Made by a program: the position numbers and the translations under genes. Positions 24,230 through 33,435 of a stretch of 49,233 nt of DNA are shown piece after piece. The notes below the pieces were generated by a model. The model did not search any database. It was not told the origin of the DNA and saw only the letters and a program-made list of their open reading frames with translations. The stretch is from a virus. The stretch's first letter is position 1; each line of letters begins with the position of its first letter. The stretch is from IMG/VR virus record IMGVR_UViG_3300046642_000165, positions 1 to 49,233 of that record; one strand, given 5' to 3'.

Positions 24230-26236
24230 TCATGCGACTGACTCCGGCGATGCCTCTTCCAGCATCCGCGCCAGGACCCCGAGACCTACGCGGCCCAGAT
24301 CGTCAAGGCTGGCTACGTTGACGCTGTGGCCGTCCGGGAACGCCTTGACCACTTGCGGCGCGGCCATGCCAAGGGCGACAACCTCCACGCCCCAGGACCG
24401 CGCCACGAAGCAGGCATCGGTGACGCAGCCCGGGCCATAATTGCAATCACCATCGGTGAGCACCATCAAAATATGCCGGTTGGCATCGATGGTGCGCAAC
24501 ACTTCGGCGCAGCCCAGTATCGCCGGGCTCATGGGCGTGGTCACGTACGGTTGAACCGCCATCAGCCGGTGTGCGTTGGCTCGCACCGGTATGCCAAACT
24601 CAATTAATGGCACCAGTTGCGCACCGGCAACGCCCCGCGTGTCGCCGTATGGCGTGTCAATGAACCCGTAGACCGCTACCTTCGCCCCGGCATCCTCCGC
24701 CGCCGTGGCCAGGTGGAACGCCGTCACGCATGCCATGGCGTGGGCTCGCCCCGTCATGCTGGATGACAGGTCGATCAGCACCAGCAACGCGGTATCCATG
24801 CCCGGTGTCTCATGCTTCCGGCTGAACACATCCACGGCACCGGTGCCAAGCCGTGCCATGGCACGGCGATCAAGCCGGCCAGAGGTTTCCCGGTGCGTGA
24901 CCTGGACCCGTTCCGGTGACACGAGCAAACGCGATATCTGGCCATGCAAGACGGCGCGACCCGGTAACGCCGCGTTGAACGCCTGAACGTGTCTGAGCGG
25001 ATCACCAGCAATCGTGCGCGGCATGGCCATGGTCATGTTCTTGTAACCGTGCAGCCCCTGGGAACCGGTTTTCGGCGCGTCCGGTGCCTGGCGCGCCGAT
25101 ATCGTCTCGGTGACATCAGTCAGGGTTTCGCTGGCTTCCGGTGCGTCGTCCAGGCTGTAGGTGTCGTCACCGGTCTCGCCAGCCTCACCAGGGGCGTCCT
25201 GGTCGTCCTGGGCGGGTTCACCAGCCTCACCAGGGGCGTCCTGGTCGTCCTGGGCGGGTTCACCAGCCTCACCAGCCTCACCAGCCTCACCAGCCTCACC
25301 AGGGGCGCCACCAGGGGCGTCCTGGTCGTCCTGGGCGGGTTCACCAACCTCACCAGCCTCACCAGCCTCACCAGCCTCACCAGGGGCGCCACCAGGGGCG
25401 TCCTGGTCGTCCTGGGCGGGTTCACCAGCCTCACCAGGGGCGTCCTGGTCGCCATCGCCATCGCCAGCGGCGCCAGGTGCGTCCTGGTTGTCCTGGTCGT
25501 CCTGGGGTGGCGTGGGTGGCGTGGGTGGCGCGGCGGGCTGGTTAGCGGCGATGATCTGGTTTTCCAGGTCAACCATGCGCAGCGCCAGCCGGTACACGTC
25601 TTGCGTGGAGCGGCATGCTTTGACTTCGGTCAAGGCGACATCCACGAGTCGCGCCACGTCCACATGCAACGCGGCGCGCAAACCCCGGGCGGTCGGAACG
25701 ACATACCGGTTCGCCATACGCCCCAGGACCGCGAGGCAGTACGGTGCATCCGCGATCCTGGCGCCAATGACGCGGCCCGCTTTGGTCGCCTGAACCAAAC
25801 CCTGGTAGTGCAGGTGGTCCATCGTGGCCGAGAGAATGCCGCGCAAAGCCGGAAAGTGTCCCGCGCGCAACTCTTTCGCTTCGATCCTGACATCTTCCAG
25901 GCAGTTCGCCCAATGCCTGACACGACTGCCAGCCTGGACGCAGTGAGACCACCATTGCCAATCGGTATGCAGTACATGCAGGCACTCATGCGCGATGAAA
26001 CCCAGCATCCTATCGGCTTCAAGCCGGGACAGCACGGTGGACGCGGGCAGGGATGGCAGGGACATGCGCACGTTGCCGCGACCATCCATATGCACGCTGG
26101 CCGAAACACCACCGCGTGCGTCAACCGTGACGTGGAGCGGTTTGTTGCTACCCTGGCCGCGCCGCTGCGCCAGGATCTTCCTGGCGGTCTCAGCGGCGGC
26201 ACTGGTTACCTCAAGGTAAAGTGTTGACGTTGCCAT
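24230..26236 (-). CDS. CobT-like VWA protein with N-terminal HExxH
   Basis: 668 residues. Residues 75-95 contain FIAHECLHVLHTDWQWW, an HExxH metal-binding signature (H83, E84, H87). Residues about 235-380 are an acidic, repetitive Gly/Glu/Pro/Gln linker. Residues 480-665 are a von Willebrand A domain with the MIDAS motif DLSSSM at 489-494 and a later LTDGDC. CobT-type VWA proteins act with a MoxR/CobS-type AAA+ ATPase, which is encoded just upstream. The host CobN/CobS/CobT complex inserts cobalt into cobalamin precursors; without CobN a metal-chelatase role here is doubtful, and a MoxR-VWA remodelling pair is equally likely. The linker DNA is internally repetitive. Confidence 0.82.
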   Translation of the reverse strand: MATSTLYLEVTSAAAETARKILAQRRGQGSNKPLHVTVDARGGVSASVHMDGRGNVRMSLPSLPASTVLSRLEADRMLGFIAHECLHVLHTDWQWWSHCVQAGSRVRHWANCLEDVRIEAKELRAGHFPALRGILSATMDHLHYQGLVQATKAGRVIGARIADAPYCLAVLGRMANRYVVPTARGLRAALHVDVARLVDVALTEVKACRSTQDVYRLALRMVDLENQIIAANQPAAPPTPPTPPQDDQDNQDAPGAAGDGDGDQDAPGEAGEPAQDDQDAPGGAPGEAGEAGEAGEVGEPAQDDQDAPGGAPGEAGEAGEAGEAGEPAQDDQDAPGEAGEPAQDDQDAPGEAGETGDDTYSLDDAPEASETLTDVTETISARQAPDAPKTGSQGLHGYKNMTMAMPRTIAGDPLRHVQAFNAALPGRAVLHGQISRLLVSPERVQVTHRETSGRLDRRAMARLGTGAVDVFSRKHETPGMDTALLVLIDLSSSMTGRAHAMACVTAFHLATAAEDAGAKVAVYGFIDTPYGDTRGVAGAQLVPLIEFGIPVRANAHRLMAVQPYVTTPMSPAILGCAEVLRTIDANRHILMVLTDGDCNYGPGCVTDACFVARSWGVEVVALGMAAPQVVKAFPDGHSVNVASLDDLGRVGLGVLARMLEEASPESVA
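25176..25470 (-). repeat. Coding tandem repeats in the CobT-like linker
   Basis: The unit encoding QDDQDAPGEAGEPA recurs five times, and a longer unit of about 81 bp (with three or four extra Gly-Glu-Ala steps) is present twice in nearly identical form. Near-identity at the DNA level points to recent slippage or recombination; the reading frame is preserved. Confidence 0.85.
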
Positions 26237-26238
26237 GA

Positions 26239-27831
26239 TCAGTTCCCCTCCCCGGTGACATCGTCAGGCGAAACAACGTCGAAGTCGTCAGCGGCGGGCG
26301 ATGATGACGGCGCCGGCGCGCCAGGGTTCAACGCGGCGCGAACCGTGTTTTTATCTACCGCCAACAGGCACTGTTGGCGCAGTGCCTCTTGCTCGCCATC
26401 GGGAACACAGTTTTGCACGGCGCAGCGGAACGCGAGATCGGGGTCATGGCCATCGGCCAACAGTCCCGCCCAGGCGAACAACCGGCGCAGTCCAAGGCCC
26501 TCGGTCAATACCTGCTGGTCAGCGGCGGCGCGTGTCGTGGTCGCCGCCTGGACGAGCAGGTCAGCCAGTTCCCGCGTGCAGCCCGGGACATGGGACATGA
26601 GTATGCCGGCTTCCACGTCGGGAGCGTGCCAGCCCAACTTTATGCGCACACCAAAACGATCCAGGGTCGCGGCGTTAAGTGCCTGGGTCCCGTGGTAACC
26701 CGTCCGGGACCCGCCGCCCATACCTGACGTGTTATCGGTGGCCATGAATATCACACCAGGCGCCACACGCACTTTCTGGCCCGTTTCCTGGATGTAAAGA
26801 GACCTGTTCGCGGTCAATACGTTCTGCAACGCGAACAACGCTCCCGGGCGGGCAATGGAAGGCTCGTCAATGCAAATAACCGCGCCAGGGGTTTGAATGG
26901 CGCGCGTCAACTGTCCAGGCTGGAAACTCACACCTTTGCCATCGCGCGCCGGGACCGTCATGCCCACGAGCGTGGCGGCGTCCGTACTGGCATCGCACGA
27001 TATCAAAACGAAAGGCCGGCGCAGCCGTGCCGCGATCTGTTGCGCGAACTCGGTCTTACCAGTGCCTTTGGGACCGAAAAGCATGACGTTATTTCCGCGT
27101 CGCATTTCAGTCAGCGCCACTGAGGTTTCGGCGGGCCAGACGTAACGGTCATTGACGCATGGGGTGTCGGGGTGCGCGCCGTCCCATACCGTCGCGGTTT
27201 CCGAACCCAAGGCGCCGCGCACACCAAATGCTTTGCGCCATGTCACCGTTTGATCAGTCGGCGCGGCCCGAGGTGTCACCGTGTCGCCATCCCGCTCCAC
27301 GGGAACCTCAACCGTGACGGTTTTCGTCACCGTCACAACCTCAGCCGGCTTGCGCGAGGCTATCACCAGGTCGCGCAGTCTCTGGTCCAGAGCAGCGAAA
27401 CCGCCGCCCATGATGTCAGACCGGATTTTGTTAACCTCAGCCGCGATGGCGTCATCATCAGTTGGGACTGGTGCGACGCTTCCCTTGATGTTCGGGCTCA
27501 GGTCAACCGTGCGTCCGTCTGGCGTTACCCAGGTCGTGTCGGGCGGCGTCATCAGGTCGCGCGCTTCGTCCTGGTCGGTATCGTCCTGGTCGGTATCAAC
27601 CATTGGCTGATTTCCCGGGGTGTGCGCGGGATGCAACAGCATTGGATCGATGCCGGCAATGCGCAGCAACCCGCGCAGGTCGGGTTTGGTCAGGTTGTTT
27701 ATCAACCTGCCATTCAGTTCCTGGCGGACCGCGTCGGCATCGGACATGCCGGCGGGATTGGCGGCGAGGAACTCGCGCAACGCGACACGCATCGCGGTGC
27801 GCCAGACGGCGCTAGGGGTAGGGTTAGTCAT
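26239..27831 (-). CDS. MoxR/CobS-type AAA+ ATPase
   Basis: 530 residues. The N-terminal half is a helical domain without known motif plus a linker with Val/Thr-rich beta strands (VTVTKTVTVEVPVERD). The AAA+ core has Walker A GPKGTGKTEF near 253-262, Walker B VICIDEPS near 317-324, a sensor-1-like segment FMATDNTSGMGGGSRTGYHG and an arginine region LDRFGVRIKLG. The family couples ATP hydrolysis to remodelling of partners that carry VWA domains; the CobT-like gene begins two bases after its stop. ATG 27831 has no obvious SD. cobS-like genes occur in several phage groups with unknown benefit. Confidence 0.85.
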   Translation of the reverse strand: MTNPTPSAVWRTAMRVALREFLAANPAGMSDADAVRQELNGRLINNLTKPDLRGLLRIAGIDPMLLHPAHTPGNQPMVDTDQDDTDQDEARDLMTPPDTTWVTPDGRTVDLSPNIKGSVAPVPTDDDAIAAEVNKIRSDIMGGGFAALDQRLRDLVIASRKPAEVVTVTKTVTVEVPVERDGDTVTPRAAPTDQTVTWRKAFGVRGALGSETATVWDGAHPDTPCVNDRYVWPAETSVALTEMRRGNNVMLFGPKGTGKTEFAQQIAARLRRPFVLISCDASTDAATLVGMTVPARDGKGVSFQPGQLTRAIQTPGAVICIDEPSIARPGALFALQNVLTANRSLYIQETGQKVRVAPGVIFMATDNTSGMGGGSRTGYHGTQALNAATLDRFGVRIKLGWHAPDVEAGILMSHVPGCTRELADLLVQAATTTRAAADQQVLTEGLGLRRLFAWAGLLADGHDPDLAFRCAVQNCVPDGEQEALRQQCLLAVDKNTVRAALNPGAPAPSSSPAADDFDVVSPDDVTGEGN

Positions 27832-27970
27832 GGGGTGTTTGCTTTCCAGTGGGGTGTTTCGAAGGGGTGCAGGATCGTCATAGGCAAGGCAAGCAATCCC
27901 CCGTAAGCCGGGACCAAACCAAACGCAACATCAATCTTGTGTTTTCTTCAGGACAGGACACAATCAGGCC

Positions 27971-28390
27971 ATGGAAACAACCGACACGGCGCCGCGATCA
28001 AACCGCATGGGGGGTTGGCGCGGGCAACCCGGCAGCATCGCCACGCTACATAAATACCGCGTGTCGTTCGCTGATCCGAACCTTCGGCGCTGCGTGCGCT
28101 GTTCTCGCGTGGCGACGCGTGGGTTCGCCACGTGTTGGACGCACAGCGGGCAACGGCAGCGGGATACGCCAGGTCGGCGCGCCGGACGCATCATGGAGGC
28201 GATGCACAAGCGGGGTTTACTGCCGGCGGATCTCATGGCCACGGCGCTATGGCGGGACATGGCCAGACTGCCACGGGACACGCGGGAACCGTTGGCGTTG
28301 GCGTTGGTCCTGGCGTGGGACATGCGGGACAGCGAACCGCTGGCATGGTCCCGGGTTTGGCGGGCTGCTTGCGAAGCGGCTCGGACATGA
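27971..28390 (+). CDS. Small zinc-finger-like phage protein
   Basis: 139 residues from ATG 27971. Residues 35-60 contain C-x2-C-x10-C-x2-H (CVRCSRVATRGFATCWTHSG), followed by an Arg-rich helix and a helical C-terminal region rich in Trp (LAWDMRDSEPLAWSRVW). Proteins with a similar Cys/His cluster often precede terminase genes in phages, but function is not established. Its stop overlaps the ATG of the next gene (ATGA). It is the first gene of the rightward late block, 139 bp from the divergent AAA+ gene. Confidence 0.65.
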   Translation: METTDTAPRSNRMGGWRGQPGSIATLHKYRVSFADPNLRRCVRCSRVATRGFATCWTHSGQRQRDTPGRRAGRIMEAMHKRGLLPADLMATALWRDMARLPRDTREPLALALVLAWDMRDSEPLAWSRVWRAACEAART

Positions 28391-28701
28391 CAAAGCGCGG
28401 GACCGCCGGGACACGCGGGACAACGGTTGTCCCGGCCTTGGACACTGGCGCGGGACCGTTGGACAGGCACGGTTCAGTTAGTGTGTCCATCAAACGGCTC
28501 TTGGAAAACCTGGCTTTGGACCCCAATGCCGGAGCGCAATCCAGGGTCGCGGCGGCGAGAACATTGGCCGAAATCAACGGCTTAACGGGGCGTCATCAGC
28601 CCAAGCCTGATAGGACCAATGACATGCCGATAGACGAGCTGAGCCGGGAAGAGCTTGTCCTGGAGCTGGCACGCCTGCGGTCCCGGGTCGCGAGTGCGTG
28701 A
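28387..28701 (+). CDS. Possible small terminase subunit
   Basis: 104 residues, translationally coupled to the upstream gene through ATGA. After a Gly/Thr-rich start, residues 35-70 (SIKRLLENLALDPNAGAQSR, VAAARTLAEINGLTGRHQ) resemble the DNA-binding/oligomerisation helices of several phage small terminases, and the C-terminus (LSREELVLELARLRSRV) is a short coiled coil. It is shorter than typical TerS proteins and far from the large subunit gene (38025), so the assignment is tentative. A regulatory protein is the alternative. Confidence 0.45.
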   Translation: MTKRGTAGTRGTTVVPALDTGAGPLDRHGSVSVSIKRLLENLALDPNAGAQSRVAAARTLAEINGLTGRHQPKPDRTNDMPIDELSREELVLELARLRSRVASA

Positions 28702-28747
28702 ATATCGGCACTCATAGCGCCTAACGCCTTGATATGTATGGGACAAG

Positions 28748-28768
28748 CACGGTTCATGCCGAACCGTG
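28748..28768 (+). other. Perfect 8-bp hairpin after the TerS-like gene
   Basis: CACGGTTC (28748-28755) and GAACCGTG (28761-28768) with a 5-base loop. It precedes the stronger terminator at 28798. A similar GCACGGTTCA occurs inside the gene near 28465. Role unknown. Confidence 0.4.
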
Positions 28769-28797
28769 GCGCGGTCCCGGGCGGCCCCGGCCTCGGG

Positions 28798-28837
28798 GCG
28801 TCCGCCCTCCGGGGGGTCCGCCCGCCGGACGCATTTT
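28798..28837 (+). terminator. Rho-independent terminator before tail fibre gene
   Basis: GCGTCCG (28798-28804) and CGGACGC (28826-28832) enclose a GC-rich inner part and are followed by ATTTT. The 388-bp gap 28702-29089 holds this, the small hairpin before it, and then about 200 bp of more AT-rich DNA (28840-29000) that may carry a late promoter for the tail genes; I could not fix a promoter with confidence. Confidence 0.6.
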
Positions 28838-29089
28838 CCTCTCACTGGTTTAGATACCTCGTTGGTATTACTGAGACTTTCATACTGGAAAGGCAACATT
28901 TGGCGCGCTGAGCGTAGTTTCTGGGTTGACTGTTGTTAATCAATTTGGGTGCCGTGGGCTCATCTCAAAAACCGAGCGTGCCGAGCACTCTCGCAACCTT
29001 GCGTTGAGCGCCCCAAACAACAGGGCTGGTGTTGCGAAAAGAAAGGGTCTACAGGCGAAACACGCACCCAACACGGGGGAACGCAGCGT

Positions 29090-31186
29090 ATGCCCGACTC
29101 CGTCCCCGGCAAACTCGTGGCCTCGGAGCCCGTACCCCCCGTACGGCAGTACTCGTTCACGGATTTCCAGGTAAACAACCCGACCGCACCGCCCCCCGGT
29201 GACAGGCTCGACGCCGAGTTCGACCGGATAAACGCGGCGATTGGCGGTACTCTTGCCTGGACGGAGACCAGCCTGAGCCCGGACGGGACCTTGCGGGCTC
29301 GTGCGCCGAACGCGGCCCCACGGTCCATTTCCGGCCCGGAAAACGCCGCTGATCACGCGGACGGAGCGGCAGCCGTCGCTCAGGCATATGCCGACGTGGG
29401 GATGGCCTGGGCCGAGTACATGCCCGACACCATCCCACCAAATCTCCTGGTTGTTCAGGCGGTTACCGGCGATCACTGGTCCTCCCGCTGGTGGGCGCAC
29501 CGGGCCTCGGAGTACATATATGAACTGGAAGCCCTGTTGCGAGCGGCGCCGCCGCTCGCCGTAGTATATGAGTACACGTACATCGCCGTCGCCGGGCAGA
29601 CGGTTTTCACCGGGGCGGACCGTGACGGCACGGTGCTGGTTTTCACGCCGGGACCGCAGCAAACCCTGGCGGTGTACTCCAATGGTTTGCTGCGCACCCC
29701 GGTGACCGACTACACGGCGACCGCCAATACCGTCACTTTTCTGACCCCCAGGGGGGCGGGCGATGTCGTGCAGATCCAGGTCGAGGGTATCGCCGCCGGC
29801 GGCGGATATCTGCCTTTGACGGGTGGAACCCTGACCGGTCCTCTTGTTCTGAGCGCGGACCCGTTGGTCGCTCTGGGCGCGGCGACACGCCAGTACGTTG
29901 ATAACCATCAACCTTTGGGCGGGCCGTATTTGCCCATCTCCGGGGGTATTCTTACCGGCGACCTGACGACGGGTCAGGTGCTCACGGTGCAAGGCACGAG
30001 CCCGAGCCCCTATCCGCAACTGCGATTGTTCAACAGCGCGAACCCCGTCGATCAGAAGCTGGTCGTGCTGTACTCCGACCCGTCCGGTAGCCTGAACATG
30101 CAGTTCGGCAATGACGTGGGAAGCGCCGCGAGCACGTTCTTCAGCGTCAGCCGGGGCAGTGGTTACGCGGTTTCAGCGGTGAACCTGACCGCGCCGAGCA
30201 TCAACCTGAACGGGACGGCGTGGACCAGCGGCACGCTCACCGGCAACGGGGTGTACTCCAACGCGGGGTTCACGCTCAACGGCACGACGGGTGGCCTGCT
30301 TTACGACGCGAACTACTGTTATCACAGACAGGACAGTTCGAACTGGCAGTGGCGCTACACCCGGTCCAACGGCACGATGGAGTATGTCCGGGGTAGCGAC
30401 GGCGCTTCGTTGTTCGCTATCGATGGGGGCGGGAGCGTCACCGCGCCGGGACGGGCGACCGTCAACAGTATCATGAACGGCACCGGCACCATGTATGTCG
30501 CCGGAGACACCGCGTATTACATGGGCCGGAACGGCGCCGATGGGCACTGGCGCTGGGTCGAGAACAACGTCACCAACATGGAACTGGATGCCGCCGGCAC
30601 CTTGACCCTGAAAACCGAGGTCGTGGCGCCCTACATCACCGCGTCCACGACGGTCCGCGTCGGTGATGGGCAGCAGCAGATGTATCAGCCGCCCGGTGTT
30701 CACCGTTACGCGTTCAACAATGGCTGGACCTGGGACTGGGTGACGGCGACCGGGGATCTGACCTGGTACGCCAACACGGTGGGCGCTTTCATCACGTTCA
30801 TCGCTACCGGCGCTTCGCAGTTTCACGCCGTTAACTGGCTGGGGCCGTGGCAAGGCCAGCCGTACATCACGGTTTCGGATGAACGCACCAAACGCGATAT
30901 CGAACCCTCGACGGTGGGGCTCGCGGAGGTCCTGAAGATCGCGCCGATCCGGTTTCACAGGCCAGGCAAGGCGCGTGTTGAGATCGGCTTTTCGGCCCAG
31001 CAACTCGCGGCGGTCCTGCCCGAGGCGGTCGTGCCGGTGGGCACGCCCGAGCAAGAGGGTCCCGGATCGCTGGCAAGCGACGATCCCATGCTGGGGATCA
31101 CCAGCGAGACCGTTGTCGCCGCCCTGGTCAACGCGGTGCGAACCCTGAGCGCGCGGATCGAAGTGCTGGAAGGAACCCGGGCATGA
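29090..31186 (+). CDS. Tail fibre with C-terminal S74 self-cleaving chaperone
   Basis: 698 residues from ATG 29090, with GGGGGA nine bases upstream; the open frame continues upstream without support. The N-terminus (VRQYSFTDFQVNNPTAPPPG, DRLDAEFDRINAAIGGTLAW) is a virion-anchoring segment common to podovirus tail fibres. Two PLTGGTLTGPL-type motifs follow (YLPLTGGTLTGPL, YLPISGGILTGDL), then a beta-rich shaft. The end is a peptidase S74 intramolecular chaperone: SDERTKRDI with S596/D597, then FSAQQLAAVLPEAV. S74 domains assist trimer folding and cut themselves off, here releasing about 103 residues. It binds a host receptor; the target is unknown. Confidence 0.88.
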   Translation: MPDSVPGKLVASEPVPPVRQYSFTDFQVNNPTAPPPGDRLDAEFDRINAAIGGTLAWTETSLSPDGTLRARAPNAAPRSISGPENAADHADGAAAVAQAYADVGMAWAEYMPDTIPPNLLVVQAVTGDHWSSRWWAHRASEYIYELEALLRAAPPLAVVYEYTYIAVAGQTVFTGADRDGTVLVFTPGPQQTLAVYSNGLLRTPVTDYTATANTVTFLTPRGAGDVVQIQVEGIAAGGGYLPLTGGTLTGPLVLSADPLVALGAATRQYVDNHQPLGGPYLPISGGILTGDLTTGQVLTVQGTSPSPYPQLRLFNSANPVDQKLVVLYSDPSGSLNMQFGNDVGSAASTFFSVSRGSGYAVSAVNLTAPSINLNGTAWTSGTLTGNGVYSNAGFTLNGTTGGLLYDANYCYHRQDSSNWQWRYTRSNGTMEYVRGSDGASLFAIDGGGSVTAPGRATVNSIMNGTGTMYVAGDTAYYMGRNGADGHWRWVENNVTNMELDAAGTLTLKTEVVAPYITASTTVRVGDGQQQMYQPPGVHRYAFNNGWTWDWVTATGDLTWYANTVGAFITFIATGASQFHAVNWLGPWQGQPYITVSDERTKRDIEPSTVGLAEVLKIAPIRFHRPGKARVEIGFSAQQLAAVLPEAVVPVGTPEQEGPGSLASDDPMLGITSETVVAALVNAVRTLSARIEVLEGTRA

Positions 31187-33435
31187 GTGTGGCGCCGCCC
31201 GCTAAGTCTCTGCTACCCCAGCAGTTTTACTGGGATACGTCGGTCGCCCCTGGGCGTGTGTGGGCGGGCGTGCCGCTCACCGAGGACCCGACCGGTCTGG
31301 ATTTGGTGCTGGATACCGGCAGGGCGGGGGCGATGATCGGCACGGCGGCACCCGGAAACGTTCCGGGTCCGTTATGGTGGGACTCAAACAGCGGACAGTT
31401 ATTCATACAATACAATGACGGTAGCTCCACACAATGGGTGTCCGCGAACAGCATCGACGCGAGCACGCTTGAGGGGAGTTTCCTGCCGATCACGGGCGGG
31501 ACGGTGACGGGGCCTCTCAACTACACGGCGACCGGCGGAACGGTGTCGCGTTCAGCGCAGGATCGCGCGGCGGATGTGGCCAACGGGCTGGATTATGGCG
31601 CGGACCCGACTGGTGTCGCGGACAGTTCAACCGCGATCAACGCGGCGGCGGCGGTCCTCGCATCTGGGCCGGATGGTAAGCATAAGTCGGTGTATCTTCC
31701 CGCCGGTATTTACCGCGTTAACCATCAGATCACCCTGACCGGCAGTCAGGCGTTGTTCGGTGATAGTCGCGGCTCATCCAGGCTTTACGTGGATCAGGCG
31801 TTCTCACCGACCGATACGTCAGTGATCTTGTGCCGCGCGGCGTTTCAGGACGCGGGTCCGGTTATTCACGATCTCGGCATCACGTTCGCACAGCCGTTGA
31901 GCCAGACATCGCGCGCCAACTTCAAGACATTGGCGGCGGGTGGCACGTCCGGTGCTGGGGGGACCGGTATCAGGTATCCGTGGGCAATCGCCGCTGGCGA
32001 CAGCAGTTTCCGTATTCAGATCAGCCGCGTGCGGATCAGTCGCGCGTGGGACGGCATCACCAGCAATAATTTCAATGCGGTGTTCTGGCTCGATGATGTC
32101 GAGATGTCGGCGTTCGACTGTGGCCTGTCGCTGGGCGAAGGCCCGACTGGCATTCAGGACTTTTGCCATATCAACGCCTACCACTTCTGGAACTTTGATT
32201 TCGCCGACAGTGATCCGCTGTTCAGTGTTTTCGCTGACGGCAACACCATCGCCATGCGTGTCGGTCGCGTGGATGGCCTGGACATCAAAGGGTTTACGTC
32301 ATTGATGGGGCGGTTGGTGGTCACACCGGACAGTGCTGGGGCCACCAGCATTCACATCGCGAACTGCATGCTGGATACCGATCAGGCGACCATCGACATC
32401 AACGGCGACATGCTACAGTTCCAGATCAGCAATATGTATGGCGTGGCGGGAACCGGGCGGTTGCGTCCTCTGGTTTCGGTGAACGCCGCGTGCAACCTGA
32501 ACATCACCAACTACTACTCGCATTCCACTTCGAACTTCTCCGAGTTCCTGTTGACCAACGACAATGCCATCGTCGGCATCACCAACTTTCGGGCTATGTT
32601 CTATACCACAAATATACCATGGGCCGAGGTAAGACAGGGCTTTCTCAGGATAACGAACGGATACCTGTTCACTCCGGCTCGCACGGTCGCCGCCATCGCG
32701 GAGACGGTGAACGGCAGGCTGGTCGTGGATAACATCACGGTAACCGCTTCCGGTGGTGCCACGACCGGGCCGTTGATTTCGATGGTAACCGCCAACGCGC
32801 AAAGCAGTATCGGAAGGCTCGCGTTGGACCCCGCCGCCGCGTGGACGTTCACGATACCGGCGGGTGTGACACAGCAGTTTTACAGTCCTCAGACGCAGTT
32901 CTTTGGCGCGGTGTTTGGGAAGTCCCTGATCCAGGCCGGTGTGGCTACCGGGGGTAGTCAGGGCACCGTTGCCATCACGGGCGCGGCGGGAGAACAGAAA
33001 GCATTGATGTATCAACGCGGGGCCAACCCTGGCTGGGGCATCATGGCGCAGGGCGCGAGCGATGATCTCAACATCGCGCGCTGGGATAACGCGGGAACAT
33101 TTCTTGGTAACGCGTTATCCATCAACCGGGCTGCGGGCACGACCACGTTCGGCAGTGGGATCAGTTTTGGTTCAACCACCGTGACCGGCGTCGATCTGTC
33201 TCGCCATGTTTCGCTGTATGATGGTTACGCCGGGTTCAATGTCACGTCGGGCGCGATGAACTTCGTCATAACCGGAACGGTGCCGCTCTCCGTCATCGGG
33301 TCGGCGGCGGGCCTCGCGATGCCATTGCTGCGGACTTCCACCAGTTTCGCCAACGACGCGGCGGCGGCGACCGGTGGCGTGCCGGTTGGCGGTATCTACC
33401 GCAATGCCTCACAGGTCATGGTGCGCGTGACATGA
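31183..33435 (+). CDS. Tailspike, pectate-lyase-like beta-helix (copy 1)
   Basis: 750 residues, ATGA overlap with the fibre gene. The N-terminal 105 residues contain PGPLWWDSNSGQLFIQYNDG and end in FLPITGGTVTGPLNY; from 130 on, LDYGADPTGVADSSTAINAA and KSVYLPAGIYRVNHQITL mark the start of a right-handed beta-helix of the pectate lyase superfamily. Such spikes often bind or cleave surface polysaccharides. The C-terminal module ends NDAAAATGGVPVGGIYRNAS, a common tailspike terminus. A closely similar protein is encoded at 33632. No catalytic residues can be assigned by eye. Confidence 0.85.
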   Translation: MSVAPPAKSLLPQQFYWDTSVAPGRVWAGVPLTEDPTGLDLVLDTGRAGAMIGTAAPGNVPGPLWWDSNSGQLFIQYNDGSSTQWVSANSIDASTLEGSFLPITGGTVTGPLNYTATGGTVSRSAQDRAADVANGLDYGADPTGVADSSTAINAAAAVLASGPDGKHKSVYLPAGIYRVNHQITLTGSQALFGDSRGSSRLYVDQAFSPTDTSVILCRAAFQDAGPVIHDLGITFAQPLSQTSRANFKTLAAGGTSGAGGTGIRYPWAIAAGDSSFRIQISRVRISRAWDGITSNNFNAVFWLDDVEMSAFDCGLSLGEGPTGIQDFCHINAYHFWNFDFADSDPLFSVFADGNTIAMRVGRVDGLDIKGFTSLMGRLVVTPDSAGATSIHIANCMLDTDQATIDINGDMLQFQISNMYGVAGTGRLRPLVSVNAACNLNITNYYSHSTSNFSEFLLTNDNAIVGITNFRAMFYTTNIPWAEVRQGFLRITNGYLFTPARTVAAIAETVNGRLVVDNITVTASGGATTGPLISMVTANAQSSIGRLALDPAAAWTFTIPAGVTQQFYSPQTQFFGAVFGKSLIQAGVATGGSQGTVAITGAAGEQKALMYQRGANPGWGIMAQGASDDLNIARWDNAGTFLGNALSINRAAGTTTFGSGISFGSTTVTGVDLSRHVSLYDGYAGFNVTSGAMNFVITGTVPLSVIGSAAGLAMPLLRTSTSFANDAAAATGGVPVGGIYRNASQVMVRVT

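Noticed and set aside
23753-24440. Several plus-strand frames after the primase gene
   Set aside because: They translate the iterons and 22-bp repeats into repetitive Cys/Arg/Trp/Asp peptides and one overlaps the CobT-like gene; the region is better read as non-coding.
25176-25470. CRISPR-like or intergenic tandem repeat
   Set aside because: In frame with the CobT-like gene and encoding a regular acidic linker.
24989-26227. 412-codon plus-strand open frame with LTSLTSLT repeats
   Set aside because: Repeats are the complement of the CobT-like acidic linker; the minus frame has clear HExxH and VWA motifs.
28949-29089. 47-codon N-terminal extension of the tail fibre
   Set aside because: ATG 29090 has a good ribosome site and begins a normal anchor domain; the extension is Cys/Arg/Gln-rich and unlike a fibre.
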